Assembly: GCA_001798265.1 (NCBI GenBank)
Contig: MGRR01000016.1
Span: 1-9,521 of the forward strand
Length of the DNA stretch: 9,521 bases
Source of the DNA: Deltaproteobacteria bacterium RIFCSPHIGHO2_12_FULL_43_9
GTDB lineage: Bacteria > Bdellovibrionota > O2-12-FULL-43-9
Direction of reading: 5' to 3'
Both the position numbers and the translations under genes were made by a program. Positions 1 through 6,669 of this stretch are shown piece by piece (the first letter of the stretch is position 1; each line of letters begins with the position of its first letter). The notes under the pieces are model-generated. The model was not told the origin of the DNA. It saw only the letters and a list, made by a program, of their open reading frames with translations, and did not search any database.

Positions 1-11
1 AAATGGTATGA

Positions 12-37
12 GTGCCGGGCTTTTCCAAGCCCGGCAC
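12..37 (-). terminator. GC-rich hairpin after the response-regulator operon
   Basis: Positions 12-22 and 27-37 form a perfect 11-bp stem (GTGCCGGGCTT / AAGCCCGGCAC) with a 4-base loop. It lies 7 bases past the stop codon of the minus-strand response regulator, where an intrinsic terminator is expected. Read on the minus strand, the stem is followed by TCATACCATTT, which has no proper U-tract. It could therefore be a weak or factor-assisted terminator, or a 3'-end-stabilising hairpin. The stem is certain from the sequence; the terminator role is inferred from position. Confidence 0.45.
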
Positions 38-44
38 GGAAGGA

Positions 45-722
45 TTAGAGTTCTCTGTTTACGTAACGATAGCCCATTCCATAGATTGTGTGGATGTTGT
101 CTGACAATGTTCCTAGCTTCTTCCTTAAAGACTGGATATGAACGTCTACAGTCCGGTCGGTAACAACAGTATCTTTCCAGACAGACTGAAGTAATTGATC
201 TCTGGTTACCACCTGTCCTCTTTTTAAAATTAAATAGCGCAGGATATTGAACTCTTTTGATGTCAGGGGAATTTGTCGGTCTCCTGCAAGCACCTCATAG
301 CTTTGAAGGTTTAGAGTAAGCCCACCAGCTTTTATTATCTTTAATTCTTCAACCGAAGTTCGCAGCTTACTCTCAATCCTTGCAACAAGCTCACCCTTAC
401 TAAATGGTTTTGTAATAAAGTCATCTGCGCCGACCTGAAAGCCTTGTATCTTATCCGCTTCTCCGGTTTTCGCGGAGAGAAAGATAATTGGTAGATCCTG
501 TGTGTCATGATCATCCCTTAACTGCTGGCAGACCTGAAACCCGCTCAATCCAGGCATCATTACGTCTAATATAACAAGGTCTGGACGAGATTCTGAAACA
601 ATGCGGCGAACCCCATCGCCAGAGGTTGTAGTCACCACGTTGAATTTTGGTGTTAGCATTTTTTCCATGGTTAAGCAGAGCTCTTTGTCATCATCTACTA
701 TCAATATTGTTTGTGCATTCAT
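45..722 (-). CDS. OmpR/PhoB-family response regulator
   Basis: A two-component response regulator of 225 aa, the usual length for the OmpR/PhoB class; it should bind DNA as a dimer after phosphorylation. The receiver domain (about residues 4-120) has the acidic pocket D10-D12, phospho-acceptor D53 in VILDVMMPG, switch residue S83 and K105 in the ITKPF motif. The C-terminal winged helix (about 131-223) has the typical LTSKEFNILRYL, VVTRDQLLQSVW, RTVDVHIQSLRKKL and GMGYRY segments. The ATG start is supported by GGGGAG (729-734 on the plus strand) six bases upstream. It follows the receiver-only gene by 26 bases and is probably cotranscribed with it. No partner kinase is in the window, so the signal and regulon are unknown; PhoB itself cannot be claimed. 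Confidence 0.93.
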   Translation of the reverse strand: MNAQTILIVDDDKELCLTMEKMLTPKFNVVTTTSGDGVRRIVSESRPDLVILDVMMPGLSGFQVCQQLRDDHDTQDLPIIFLSAKTGEADKIQGFQVGADDFITKPFSKGELVARIESKLRTSVEELKIIKAGGLTLNLQSYEVLAGDRQIPLTSKEFNILRYLILKRGQVVTRDQLLQSVWKDTVVTDRTVDVHIQSLRKKLGTLSDNIHTIYGMGYRYVNREL

Positions 723-748
723 ATTCTTCTCCCCTATAAATAGCCACT

Positions 749-1135
749 CTACGCAGCCCCGAGCTCTTTACCTAATGTTGAATATACTGCGTCAAGCAAA
801 GTTTTTTTCTCAATTGGTTTTCTGATTACGCGACACCCCAAACTATCGCATTCCCTAAGCAGATCCTTATCCATCATTCCTGTGACGATTATGAATTTCA
901 GGTTTGGACAATTTATTCTCATATGTTTCATGGCCTCCAAACCATTAAAATGCGGCATAGCGATATCAAGGATTGCAAGATTATAATCTTTCATCATTGT
1001 CTTAGACACCGCCGTAAATCCATCTGCCGCCTCATCAATAAGAAACCTTCGATCACTTTTCAGATACAGAGCCATCAATTCACGAACTAAATCTTCATCA
1101 TCCACCACTATGATTCGTGCCCTTGCATTTTCCAA
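749..1135 (-). CDS. Stand-alone CheY-like receiver domain protein
   Basis: A 128-aa protein made only of a receiver domain, with no output domain. Visible residues are the acidic pair D12-D13, phospho-acceptor D57 in LAILDIAMP, T85 in IIVTG and K106 in the RKP motif. All phospho-transfer residues are present, so it should be active as a phospho-acceptor. The start appears to be TTG: no in-frame ATG or GTG lies between the upstream TAA and this codon, and GGGG (1144-1147 on the plus strand) sits eight bases upstream. It is the first gene of a two-gene unit with the OmpR-type regulator. Single-domain receivers usually act in phosphorelays or by protein contact; which applies here cannot be told. 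Confidence 0.9.
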   Translation of the reverse strand: MENARARIIVVDDEDLVRELMALYLKSDRRFLIDEAADGFTAVSKTMMKDYNLAILDIAMPHFNGLEAMKHMRINCPNLKFIIVTGMMDKDLLRECDSLGCRVIRKPIEKKTLLDAVYSTLGKELGAA

Positions 1136-1373
1136 CTCTTTTACCCCTTTTCTACCCCTGCATTGTTAGGATCGGTAAAGTTATGAAATATCTTTAATTC
1201 TTTGGTAAAAATATTTAAGGGTTTGAAATCGCCTGAAAACAACAAATATTAAGGAATGTTAAGGAAGCGCTCCATTCTATCAGCCAAACTGTCGATAAGC
1301 TATTCATTAGATACATTGCGTATTTTTACTAATTTCATTATTGGGAATAAGGTATATACTGAAACAGGTTATT
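1136..1373. promoter_or_regulatory. Divergent intergenic region with TTAAGG repeats
   Basis: This AT-rich region separates the minus-strand regulator operon from the plus-strand tonB-like gene and must carry promoters for both. TTAAGG occurs three times in the same orientation, at 1215-1220, 1249-1254 and 1259-1264. The last two belong to the 8-base repeat TTAAGGAA spaced exactly 10 bases apart, one helical turn. Direct repeats of about this spacing are typical operators for OmpR/PhoB-family regulators, so autoregulation is possible. TATACT at 1355-1360 resembles a -10 element but has no good -35, and I cannot fix either transcription start. Confidence 0.35.
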
Positions 1374-2264
1374 ATGGTGCAAAAAGAAAAGAGACAAAAA
1401 CGTTTTTTTCTTCTTATCCTTCTTTTATCACTATTGCTCCATATAGTATTCCTACTACTGCCTCTTTCCATAATTCCAAGAAAGGAACCGGAAAAAGCAC
1501 CGATTATTGTGGAGAGAATAATCCTTCCGGAGGATAAGGGACAGGTAGTAGACCAAATTGCAGAAGCAAACAAAGAAAAACCTACGGACTCTAAATATCT
1601 GAGTGAATTTGACAACAAGGTGGAAAGAGAGACCAAGGCCCCACTTGTTGCCGAGCCTCACAAGGCCCCAAAACCAACCCCTCCACAGATCGCAAGAAAG
1701 GGGACTGAAGCCAAAAAGAAAAAGCAAGAACAGGAATTGACAATAAAAGATAGAACCGCTCCCCCAAAGCCAACATGGGAGGACCTAACAGCGCTAGCTC
1801 CCCAACAGATGCCTCTGCAACCGAGCCGTCCATCTTCAAGCGATGATTATCTTCCAGACACAGAAACAGGAAATGAAACCAGTCTCAATACAAAAGAATT
1901 CATGTTCTATACATATTTCGCCAGGATAAAAGAGCGATTAAGAATGTATTGGACCCCGGCCCTCCAGGCGGTTTTAAATAAAATATATTACGGTGGCCAG
2001 AACATCGAGAGTGGTGAGTTTATAACGAGGGTCCATGTAACCTTAAACCGTGACGGCTCCCTGCAAAGAATAGCAGTAATCCAGGGCTCCGGTAATCAGG
2101 AATTAGATGTAGTCGCACTGCGGGCGTTCGAAAAGGCTGCCCCATTCCCTAACCCACCCAGTGGTATGGTAGAAGAGGATGGAACCGTAAAACTAAGATG
2201 GGACTTTATATTAACTACCAATTCCGGACCTGCCTTAAGACTTCTATTGTCTCGAAAAAACTAA
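1374..2264 (+). CDS. TonB-like energy transducer protein
   Basis: A 296-aa inner-membrane protein of TonB architecture, which transmits proton-motive energy from an ExbB/ExbD-type motor to outer-membrane partners. Order of parts: a basic cytoplasmic N-terminus (1-10), one very hydrophobic segment (about 11-33), a Lys/Pro/Glu-rich periplasmic spacer (about 35-160, with the KAPKPTPPQ and KKKK patches), then a TonB C-terminal domain (about 205-282) including TRVHVTLNRDGSLQ and LDVVALRAFEKAAPFPNPP. The spacer carries a conserved-looking YLSEFDNKVERET block, seen to my knowledge in deltaproteobacterial and Bdellovibrio-type TonB proteins. I prefer the ATG at 1374, with AGG five bases upstream; an in-frame TTG at 1341 would add 11 residues. 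No exbB or exbD is nearby. The C-terminal residues after 282 (SGPALRLLLSRKN) are not typical of the domain. Confidence 0.85.
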   Translation: MVQKEKRQKRFFLLILLLSLLLHIVFLLLPLSIIPRKEPEKAPIIVERIILPEDKGQVVDQIAEANKEKPTDSKYLSEFDNKVERETKAPLVAEPHKAPKPTPPQIARKGTEAKKKKQEQELTIKDRTAPPKPTWEDLTALAPQQMPLQPSRPSSSDDYLPDTETGNETSLNTKEFMFYTYFARIKERLRMYWTPALQAVLNKIYYGGQNIESGEFITRVHVTLNRDGSLQRIAVIQGSGNQELDVVALRAFEKAAPFPNPPSGMVEEDGTVKLRWDFILTTNSGPALRLLLSRKN

Positions 2265-2389
2265 TTAAATGCTGAAATAATTCCACTTTTTCCCGGAAAA
2301 AATTACCAACAAAAATAATGCAATGATATCAGCCAATTAGCAAGGCAACATGCCAATCTGTCAACAATAAGGACGCATTTAAAGCAACT

Positions 2390-2398
2390 TTATCCACA
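2390..2398 (+). promoter_or_regulatory. Single perfect DnaA-box-like 9-mer
   Basis: TTATCCACA matches the consensus DnaA box exactly. It lies in the 204-base gap before the protease gene, 70 bases upstream of its start. It is alone, with no cluster or AT-rich unwinding element, so this is not an origin. It may be a titration or regulatory site, or chance. Confidence 0.25.
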
Positions 2399-2468
2399 GT
2401 CATATAAGGCACACCTATTGCAAATACGCCTGCATATGAACTCCACGGCCATTCAAGGAAACAAAAAA

Positions 2469-3752
2469 ATGATTCTAAGATCTATGATGATTTTGTCATT
2501 TTTAGTTCAATTCTCATCGCTCTCGTTTGCGCAGGATCGATACATCCCAAACGATCCACTCTTCACCTATCAGTGGTGGGGGGAGAACACCGGGCAGCAA
2601 CTGGTAATTCCAAAAATAATGGGGGCGCTTGGTTACATGGTCCCCTTTGAAGCCAAGCCAGATATTGATGTTGATCTCCCAGAGGCATGGGCAATTGAGC
2701 GTGGCTCTGACGATTGTTTAGTCGCAGTTTTAGACGTTGGATTCCAATTAGATCATCCAGACCTATACCGCCAATTTTGGCAAAATAGTGATGAGATTCC
2801 AAGAAATGGAATAGATGATGATAACAACGGATTAGTTGATGATGTAAATGGCTGGAACTTTATAAGAAACGATCAGGTCATAAATATAGATTTTAAACAT
2901 GGGACTGAAATAGCTGGAATAATCGCGGCTGAGATGGATAACAACATCGGGATAGCAGGCATTGCTCCGGGATGTAAAATACTTCCTGTCGTCGCCGGGG
3001 ATATTAGTCACAGTGTAGGGATAGATAATCTCGTCCCTCAATTTAAGGCATTAGCCGCAGGAATAAGATACGCCATTCAAATGAAAGCCTCTGTAATATC
3101 GATAAGTCTGATTATCCCTTCCATAGACACCAGACTGCAAAATTTTCAATCTAACTTTCCCGATGCCTATTCAGCTATGTCAATAGAGGGTAGATTCAAC
3201 CTGCTCCTTGACCTGCTTGCCCAAGAACTCGAAGCTAAAAATGCAACACACACCGCGATAAAGGAGGCTTACAAGGTAAACATTCCTATAGTTGCTGCCG
3301 CAGGAAATACGGGGAGAGATGAGATGACCTTTCCAACCGCGTTTAAAGAGGTAATTTCAGTAGCGTCAATAAGAAGCAATGGCGAACTCTCAGGCTTTAC
3401 GACAAAGGGTGAGTGGATAGATGTATCAGCTCCGGGAGAAAATATCCTAACCTGTTCTGATGCTGGTCGATGCCCCGGTAACTTCGATTGCAGCATAACA
3501 GGTAATTGCCACAACCACGCGGATTACAACCACCCGGATGGAACAAGCTTCTCAGCACCGATTGTAGCGGGGGTTGTCGCCCTCTTAAGAAGTAAATATC
3601 CGACTCTTACAATCGAGGAGATTCGTGAAACCTTGAAAAGAACAGGAAAACCTATTACATCTGATCCCACGTTACCACCGCTGGTTTCGGCTGGTAACGC
3701 CTTAAAAAATCCTTTCAGATTTGGTTCTGAGGTTTTATTGGTGGGGAAATAG
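2469..3752 (+). CDS. Exported subtilisin-family (S8) serine protease
   Basis: A 427-aa secreted or periplasmic endopeptidase of the subtilase family. The preferred ATG has AAGGA nine bases upstream and gives a clean signal peptide (MILRSMMILSFLVQFSSLSFA, cleavage likely after A21); the upstream TTG at 2418 and ATG at 2436 would only lengthen the pre-signal region. The catalytic residues are D89 (VAVLDVG), H144 (HGTEIAG), oxyanion N280 (AAAGN) and S360 (GTSFSAP). Between D and H is an Asp/Asn-rich loop (GIDDDNNGLVDDVNGWNF, about 114-131), common in calcium-binding bacterial subtilases. The residue after the catalytic Asp is Val rather than the usual Ser/Thr. Just before the catalytic Ser, an insertion holds four cysteines at exact six-residue steps (329, 335, 341, 347), then HNH. 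There is no C-terminal anchor or sorting domain. The stop codon directly abuts the next ATG, so the two are cotranscribed. The family assignment is firm; the substrate is unknown. Confidence 0.93.
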   Translation: MILRSMMILSFLVQFSSLSFAQDRYIPNDPLFTYQWWGENTGQQLVIPKIMGALGYMVPFEAKPDIDVDLPEAWAIERGSDDCLVAVLDVGFQLDHPDLYRQFWQNSDEIPRNGIDDDNNGLVDDVNGWNFIRNDQVINIDFKHGTEIAGIIAAEMDNNIGIAGIAPGCKILPVVAGDISHSVGIDNLVPQFKALAAGIRYAIQMKASVISISLIIPSIDTRLQNFQSNFPDAYSAMSIEGRFNLLLDLLAQELEAKNATHTAIKEAYKVNIPIVAAAGNTGRDEMTFPTAFKEVISVASIRSNGELSGFTTKGEWIDVSAPGENILTCSDAGRCPGNFDCSITGNCHNHADYNHPDGTSFSAPIVAGVVALLRSKYPTLTIEEIRETLKRTGKPITSDPTLPPLVSAGNALKNPFRFGSEVLLVGK

Positions 3753-5135
3753 ATGTTAAAAACTTTTTGCTTTATTATCTCTTCACTTTTTTTCTTAAAT
3801 TTTTCTTACGCAGCCCTCGATTTAAGAATTTTGCACACACGTCCCGAATGCAATCATGACGGGCACACATCTGCCTGGTGCACCCTTGAAGATTCCAGAG
3901 CCGCAGAAGAGCGCGCAGGAATGGTAAAAGAAATTAATAGGATGCTTGATCTTGCTGATAGTCCCGATTCAAAAATATACATTGGATATTTTAGCTTCTC
4001 TAACAAGGGTGTTTTCAAAAAATTATGCGAAAAAGGGAAAGAAGGCATCTCCATAGAAGGATTTTTTGATTACGATTATTCCAAGGAAGATCAATTACCA
4101 CTAAGGTTAAAAAATGAATGCCAGGGAAAAAATGGAAACAATATAAGAGTAAGATTTTTGGGCGAAAAAGTATTTAAAACAGATCCTGAAACTGGTGAAT
4201 ATATTCTTAACCCAGAGACAGGTGAACGAATAGTTGATGTATGGCGTCTTCACCATAATAAATTTTTAATCGTAGCCCCAGGCAAGGATAAGGACTTAAG
4301 TATTAGTTTTTCGAGTGGTAATTTATCGGCCTTTGGAACAAGTCTACATTTTGATCATTGGGTAACAACTGTGGCCCCATATAACAGCCAATTCTCAAAG
4401 TCTCACAAATGTGTCGTTGAGGGTCTAAGGACGGCCGTAGATGACAGTGAAGCGGCAAAAGATGATCCAGATTTATATAAACAGGCTTTCGACCTCTGTT
4501 TTGAACAGTTAAATCTATCTTATGAAACCGGATTAGAGGAGGATGGTATTTATCTATTAAATTCACCAAATGATGATGGAAGAACCGAAGATGCTCTAAT
4601 CGCAGAAATAGAGAATTTAGGTGAAATTGCCCGAGAAAACACAAACAGTAAATATGCCATTTATGCAGCGATGCAAAACTTTACGCATGATGGAATCGCA
4701 AGAGCATTAAATAAATTGTGTAGAAATAAACAAGGTAGAGTTGAAGTTAATATGATAATGGATGACGATGTAGTGCTGGGTAGTAGCGAAGTCCCTGGTA
4801 CCTCAAAGTTTTTTAATGCATATTTAAAAAACAGGGAAAATGGTGGAAAATCTTGCATTAACATTAACTTTATGGAAACAAACTCTGCCGTAAAACAGAT
4901 GATGCACAATAAATTTATTGTTTTTACTGGACCAAATTATGCCCGTTCTTTTTCTGGTGCTGGCCACTTCACATATTCAGGCATGACTCATAACTACGAA
5001 AATTTCTATGTTTCAAATGGTGAAAGCCTCGTTGAACAATATAAAAAGCTCTACGACTATATGAAGAAGAGCTCAGTGCGATATGATGAGATAGTTAAAG
5101 AAACCCCTAAAAAAGGGGCTAAGGAGTTTTTCTAA
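3753..5135 (+). CDS. Exported phospholipase-D-fold protein with two degenerate HKD motifs
   Basis: A 460-aa protein with signal peptide MLKTFCFIISSLFFLNFSYA (cleavage likely after A20) and two PLD-like halves, about 25-255 and 265-440. Each half has an HxK motif: H168-N-K170 in LHHNKFLIV and H385-N-K387 in MHNKFIVF. The first is followed by SSGNLS (187-192), matching the GSxN element; the second by FSGAGHF. In both halves the HKD aspartate position holds another residue (A175, T392). A short repeat of PETGE at nine-residue steps (145-158) precedes the first motif. PLD-fold enzymes hydrolyse or transfer phosphodiester bonds in lipids or nucleic acids, pairing the two His/Lys sets in one active site. 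The ATG follows the protease stop with no gap, with GGGGA just upstream, so translation is coupled. The coding sequence looks AT-richer than its neighbours. Substrate unknown; a nuclease or lipase role is equally open. Confidence 0.8.
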   Translation: MLKTFCFIISSLFFLNFSYAALDLRILHTRPECNHDGHTSAWCTLEDSRAAEERAGMVKEINRMLDLADSPDSKIYIGYFSFSNKGVFKKLCEKGKEGISIEGFFDYDYSKEDQLPLRLKNECQGKNGNNIRVRFLGEKVFKTDPETGEYILNPETGERIVDVWRLHHNKFLIVAPGKDKDLSISFSSGNLSAFGTSLHFDHWVTTVAPYNSQFSKSHKCVVEGLRTAVDDSEAAKDDPDLYKQAFDLCFEQLNLSYETGLEEDGIYLLNSPNDDGRTEDALIAEIENLGEIARENTNSKYAIYAAMQNFTHDGIARALNKLCRNKQGRVEVNMIMDDDVVLGSSEVPGTSKFFNAYLKNRENGGKSCININFMETNSAVKQMMHNKFIVFTGPNYARSFSGAGHFTYSGMTHNYENFYVSNGESLVEQYKKLYDYMKKSSVRYDEIVKETPKKGAKEFF

Positions 5136-5153
5136 GGGATCCCTCGCCTCGCT

Positions 5154-5277
5154 CCAGCCTGTCGGAGTATTCTCTTTCCTCGTCATCCTGAGGCGAAGCC
5201 GAAGGATCTCTCACGCTAGAAAAGAAAAGATTCTTCGCCTTCGGCTCAGAATGACGCGTAATACTCCGACAGGCTGG
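5154..5277. repeat. Nested inverted repeat (foldback element, about 124 bp)
   Basis: The outer arms 5154-5171 and 5260-5277 are perfect 18-base inverted repeats (CCAGCCTGTCGGAGTATT and its complement). Inside them, 5181-5209 and 5228-5256 form a second inverted repeat matching at 25 of 29 positions. The inner arms contain the CGTCAT..CTGAG..CGAAG..CGAAG..ATCT pattern, a palindromic repeat type I know from many bacterial genomes, and the same pattern recurs at 8375-8474. No ORF of its own; a non-autonomous mobile repeat or a structured 3' end of the preceding operon are both possible. Confidence 0.85.
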
Positions 5278-5317
5278 CTCGGGATGACGAAAGCGGGAAT
5301 CTGGAATGCTACAATAG

Positions 5318-5367
5318 GTCATCCCGGCGGAAGCCGGGATCTGGATTCCGACTTTCGTCGGAATGAC
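5318..5367. repeat. 50-bp two-hairpin repeat module (GTC...GAC ends)
   Basis: GTC (5318-5320) and GAC (5365-5367) clamp two perfect hairpins. The first is ATCCCGGC/GCCGGGAT (5321-5328 with 5333-5340, loop GGAA). The second is ATTCCGAC/GTCGGAAT (5345-5352 with 5357-5364, loop TTTC). CTGG joins them. The whole could fold as a three-way junction in either strand. A degenerate copy precedes it (about 5283-5305) and a truncated hairpin follows (CCCGC/GCGGG, 5378-5392). A related, larger copy lies at 8538-8639. Confidence 0.85.
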
Positions 5368-5453
5368 ACATAACGTCCCCGCGAAAGGCGGGAATAAAAA
5401 CTACATTCGGACGTTGATTTCTTCAGGGCTACGCATTATATTGTTGCATCTAT

Positions 5454-5512
5454 GGGGACAGACATCATTGTGAACGGTTTTTGCAGAACTGTTCACGATG
5501 ATGTCTGTCCCC
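5454..5512 (+). repeat. Long hairpin upstream of htpX (REP-like)
   Basis: Arms 5454-5478 and 5488-5512 (starting GGGGACAGACATCAT) are inverted repeats with two differences in 25. Both differences become G-U wobbles in plus-strand RNA, and pairing can extend three more pairs to leave a 3-base loop, so the transcript would be fully paired. It ends 24 bases before the htpX ATG, within its probable 5' leader, and the htpX ribosome site (GAGG, 5527-5530) is left free. I recall GGGGACAGACA-type palindromes as interspersed repeats associated with REP-type transposases in other genomes; no transposase is seen here. There is no T-run, so a simple terminator is unlikely. Confidence 0.8.
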
Positions 5513-5536
5513 GATTAGGTCCCCACGAGGCAAACT

Positions 5537-6379
5537 ATGAAAAACCAAATAAAAACAACATTTTTACTGGCACTTTTAACCGTTTTATTAGTCCTGATCG
5601 GTGGCGCAATAGGGGGACGGAATGGGGCAACCATTTTCTTCTTTATTGCCCTGGCTATTAACTTCGTAAGCTACTGGTTTTCAGACAAGATTGTATTGAA
5701 GCTATATAGGGCACAACCACTTCCAATCCACGATCCAATTGTTGAGTCTGTGAGAAGGCTCTCACAGCGTGGGCAATTGCCCATGCCAAGGGTTTATGAG
5801 ATTCCAACGGATGCGCCCAATGCATTTGCAACCGGACGAAACCCATCACACGCGGCAGTTGCCGTTACATCCGGAATCAGAAGGTTATTAAATCAGGATG
5901 AACTGGAGGGTGTATTGGCGCATGAATTAGCGCATATAAAAAATCGCGACACCCTTATCAGCTGCATCGCCGCATCCATTGCAGGCGCAATCATGCTTCT
6001 TGCAAATATGAGTAGATGGGCTCTTATTTTTGGAAACAGGGATTCGAGAGGGGGCGGGGCTCATCCGGCAGCAATAATATTGATGTCAATTATTGCACCT
6101 CTTGCAGCAATGATCGTTCAGATGGCTATCTCAAGATCGAGAGAGTTTTTTGCAGACGAGACAGGGGCTTCTATCGCTGGAACGCCAAGGGGATTGGCAA
6201 CTGCCTTACAAAAGATAGATGCGTTTGCCAGAAGAATACCACTTACTGCGGAACCCTCACCGGCAACGGCACATCTGTTTATTATCAACCCCTTTCAGGG
6301 GAGAAACCTGCTTTCACTATTTTCAACTCATCCCCCGGTAGAAGAGAGAATAAGACGCCTCCTTGGAAGACGGGTATGA
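5537..6379 (+). CDS. htpX: HtpX-type M48 membrane zinc metalloprotease
   Basis: A 280-aa inner-membrane endopeptidase that degrades misfolded or damaged membrane proteins; the length is normal for HtpX. There are two N-terminal membrane segments (about 7-25 and 30-48) and further hydrophobic stretches at about 141-157 and 178-197. The zinc site is H129-E130-L-A-H133 (VLAHELAHIKNRDTL), and E203 in SREFFADETG is the likely third ligand. The TDAPNAFATGRNP (91-103) and FSTHPPVEERIRRL (262-275) blocks are family signatures. The ATG has GAGG six bases upstream. It is the first gene of a three-gene operon; its last four bases overlap the next start (ATGA). A strong hairpin lies in its leader. I see no recognisable heat-shock promoter. 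Confidence 0.95.
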   Translation: MKNQIKTTFLLALLTVLLVLIGGAIGGRNGATIFFFIALAINFVSYWFSDKIVLKLYRAQPLPIHDPIVESVRRLSQRGQLPMPRVYEIPTDAPNAFATGRNPSHAAVAVTSGIRRLLNQDELEGVLAHELAHIKNRDTLISCIAASIAGAIMLLANMSRWALIFGNRDSRGGGAHPAAIILMSIIAPLAAMIVQMAISRSREFFADETGASIAGTPRGLATALQKIDAFARRIPLTAEPSPATAHLFIINPFQGRNLLSLFSTHPPVEERIRRLLGRRV

Positions 6380-6669
6380 CTGAAAAAGATTCACCAGTTT
6401 CCATAGATTTCTCTACCTTTGCCGTCTCCCTGGGATCCGCGGCTTTAATGGGCCTTGGGCTGGCTAAAAATCCTGCCACGGGAAACTTTGAAAAGAATCT
6501 GGATAGCGCGAAACTGCATATAGATCTTCTCACAATGTTAAAAGAGAAAACAAAAGGGAATCTCACCAAAGAAGAGGAGGAGCTGCTTAACGCGCTGCTC
6601 TATGACACAAAAATGAGATACGTCGAGGTTGTTAAGGGTGAGAGCAAAGAGGAGACGAAGGCTAAATGA
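6376..6669 (+). CDS. DUF1844 family small protein
   Basis: A 97-aa protein matching the DUF1844 pattern: an N-terminal DFSTFAVSLGSAALMGLGL segment (11-29), then NPATGNFEKNLDSAKLHIDLLTML (32-54), and a charged helix KEKTKGNLTKEEEELLNALLYDTKMRYVEV with a Lys/Glu tail. The function of the family is not established to my knowledge. There is no signal peptide or clear membrane helix, so it is probably cytoplasmic; residues 14-29 are only mildly hydrophobic. The start is chosen from the ATGA overlap with htpX, and the family domain begins right there; the same frame is open far upstream inside htpX but that part is a shadow. Its stop overlaps the htrA start in the same way, so expression is translationally coupled to both envelope proteases. 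Confidence 0.88.
   Translation: MTEKDSPVSIDFSTFAVSLGSAALMGLGLAKNPATGNFEKNLDSAKLHIDLLTMLKEKTKGNLTKEEEELLNALLYDTKMRYVEVVKGESKEETKAK

Noticed and set aside
601..825. Plus-strand ORF opposite the response regulators
   Set aside because: It is antisense to two well-conserved genes and has no recognisable features.
2287..2302. TTTTTCC/GGAAAAA palindrome after the tonB-like gene as a terminator
   Set aside because: It is mostly A-T with almost no loop and no following T-run.
2418..2468. Upstream TTG/ATG starts for the protease
   Set aside because: They place polar residues before the signal peptide and lack a good ribosome site; ATG 2469 has AAGGA at proper distance.
5104..5131. CCCCT/AGGGG hairpin and T5 at the end of the PLD gene as an intrinsic terminator
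   Set aside because: The stem is only 5 bp, lies inside the final codons, and the T-run is nine bases away.
3753..5135. PLD gene as a pseudogene because of its incomplete HKD motifs
   Set aside because: The frame is intact at full length, the signal peptide is good, and both His/Lys pairs are kept.
6016..6375. N-terminal extension of the DUF1844 frame inside htpX
   Set aside because: It lies wholly within the conserved htpX coding sequence, has no similarity to the family, and the ATG at 6376 starts the known domain.
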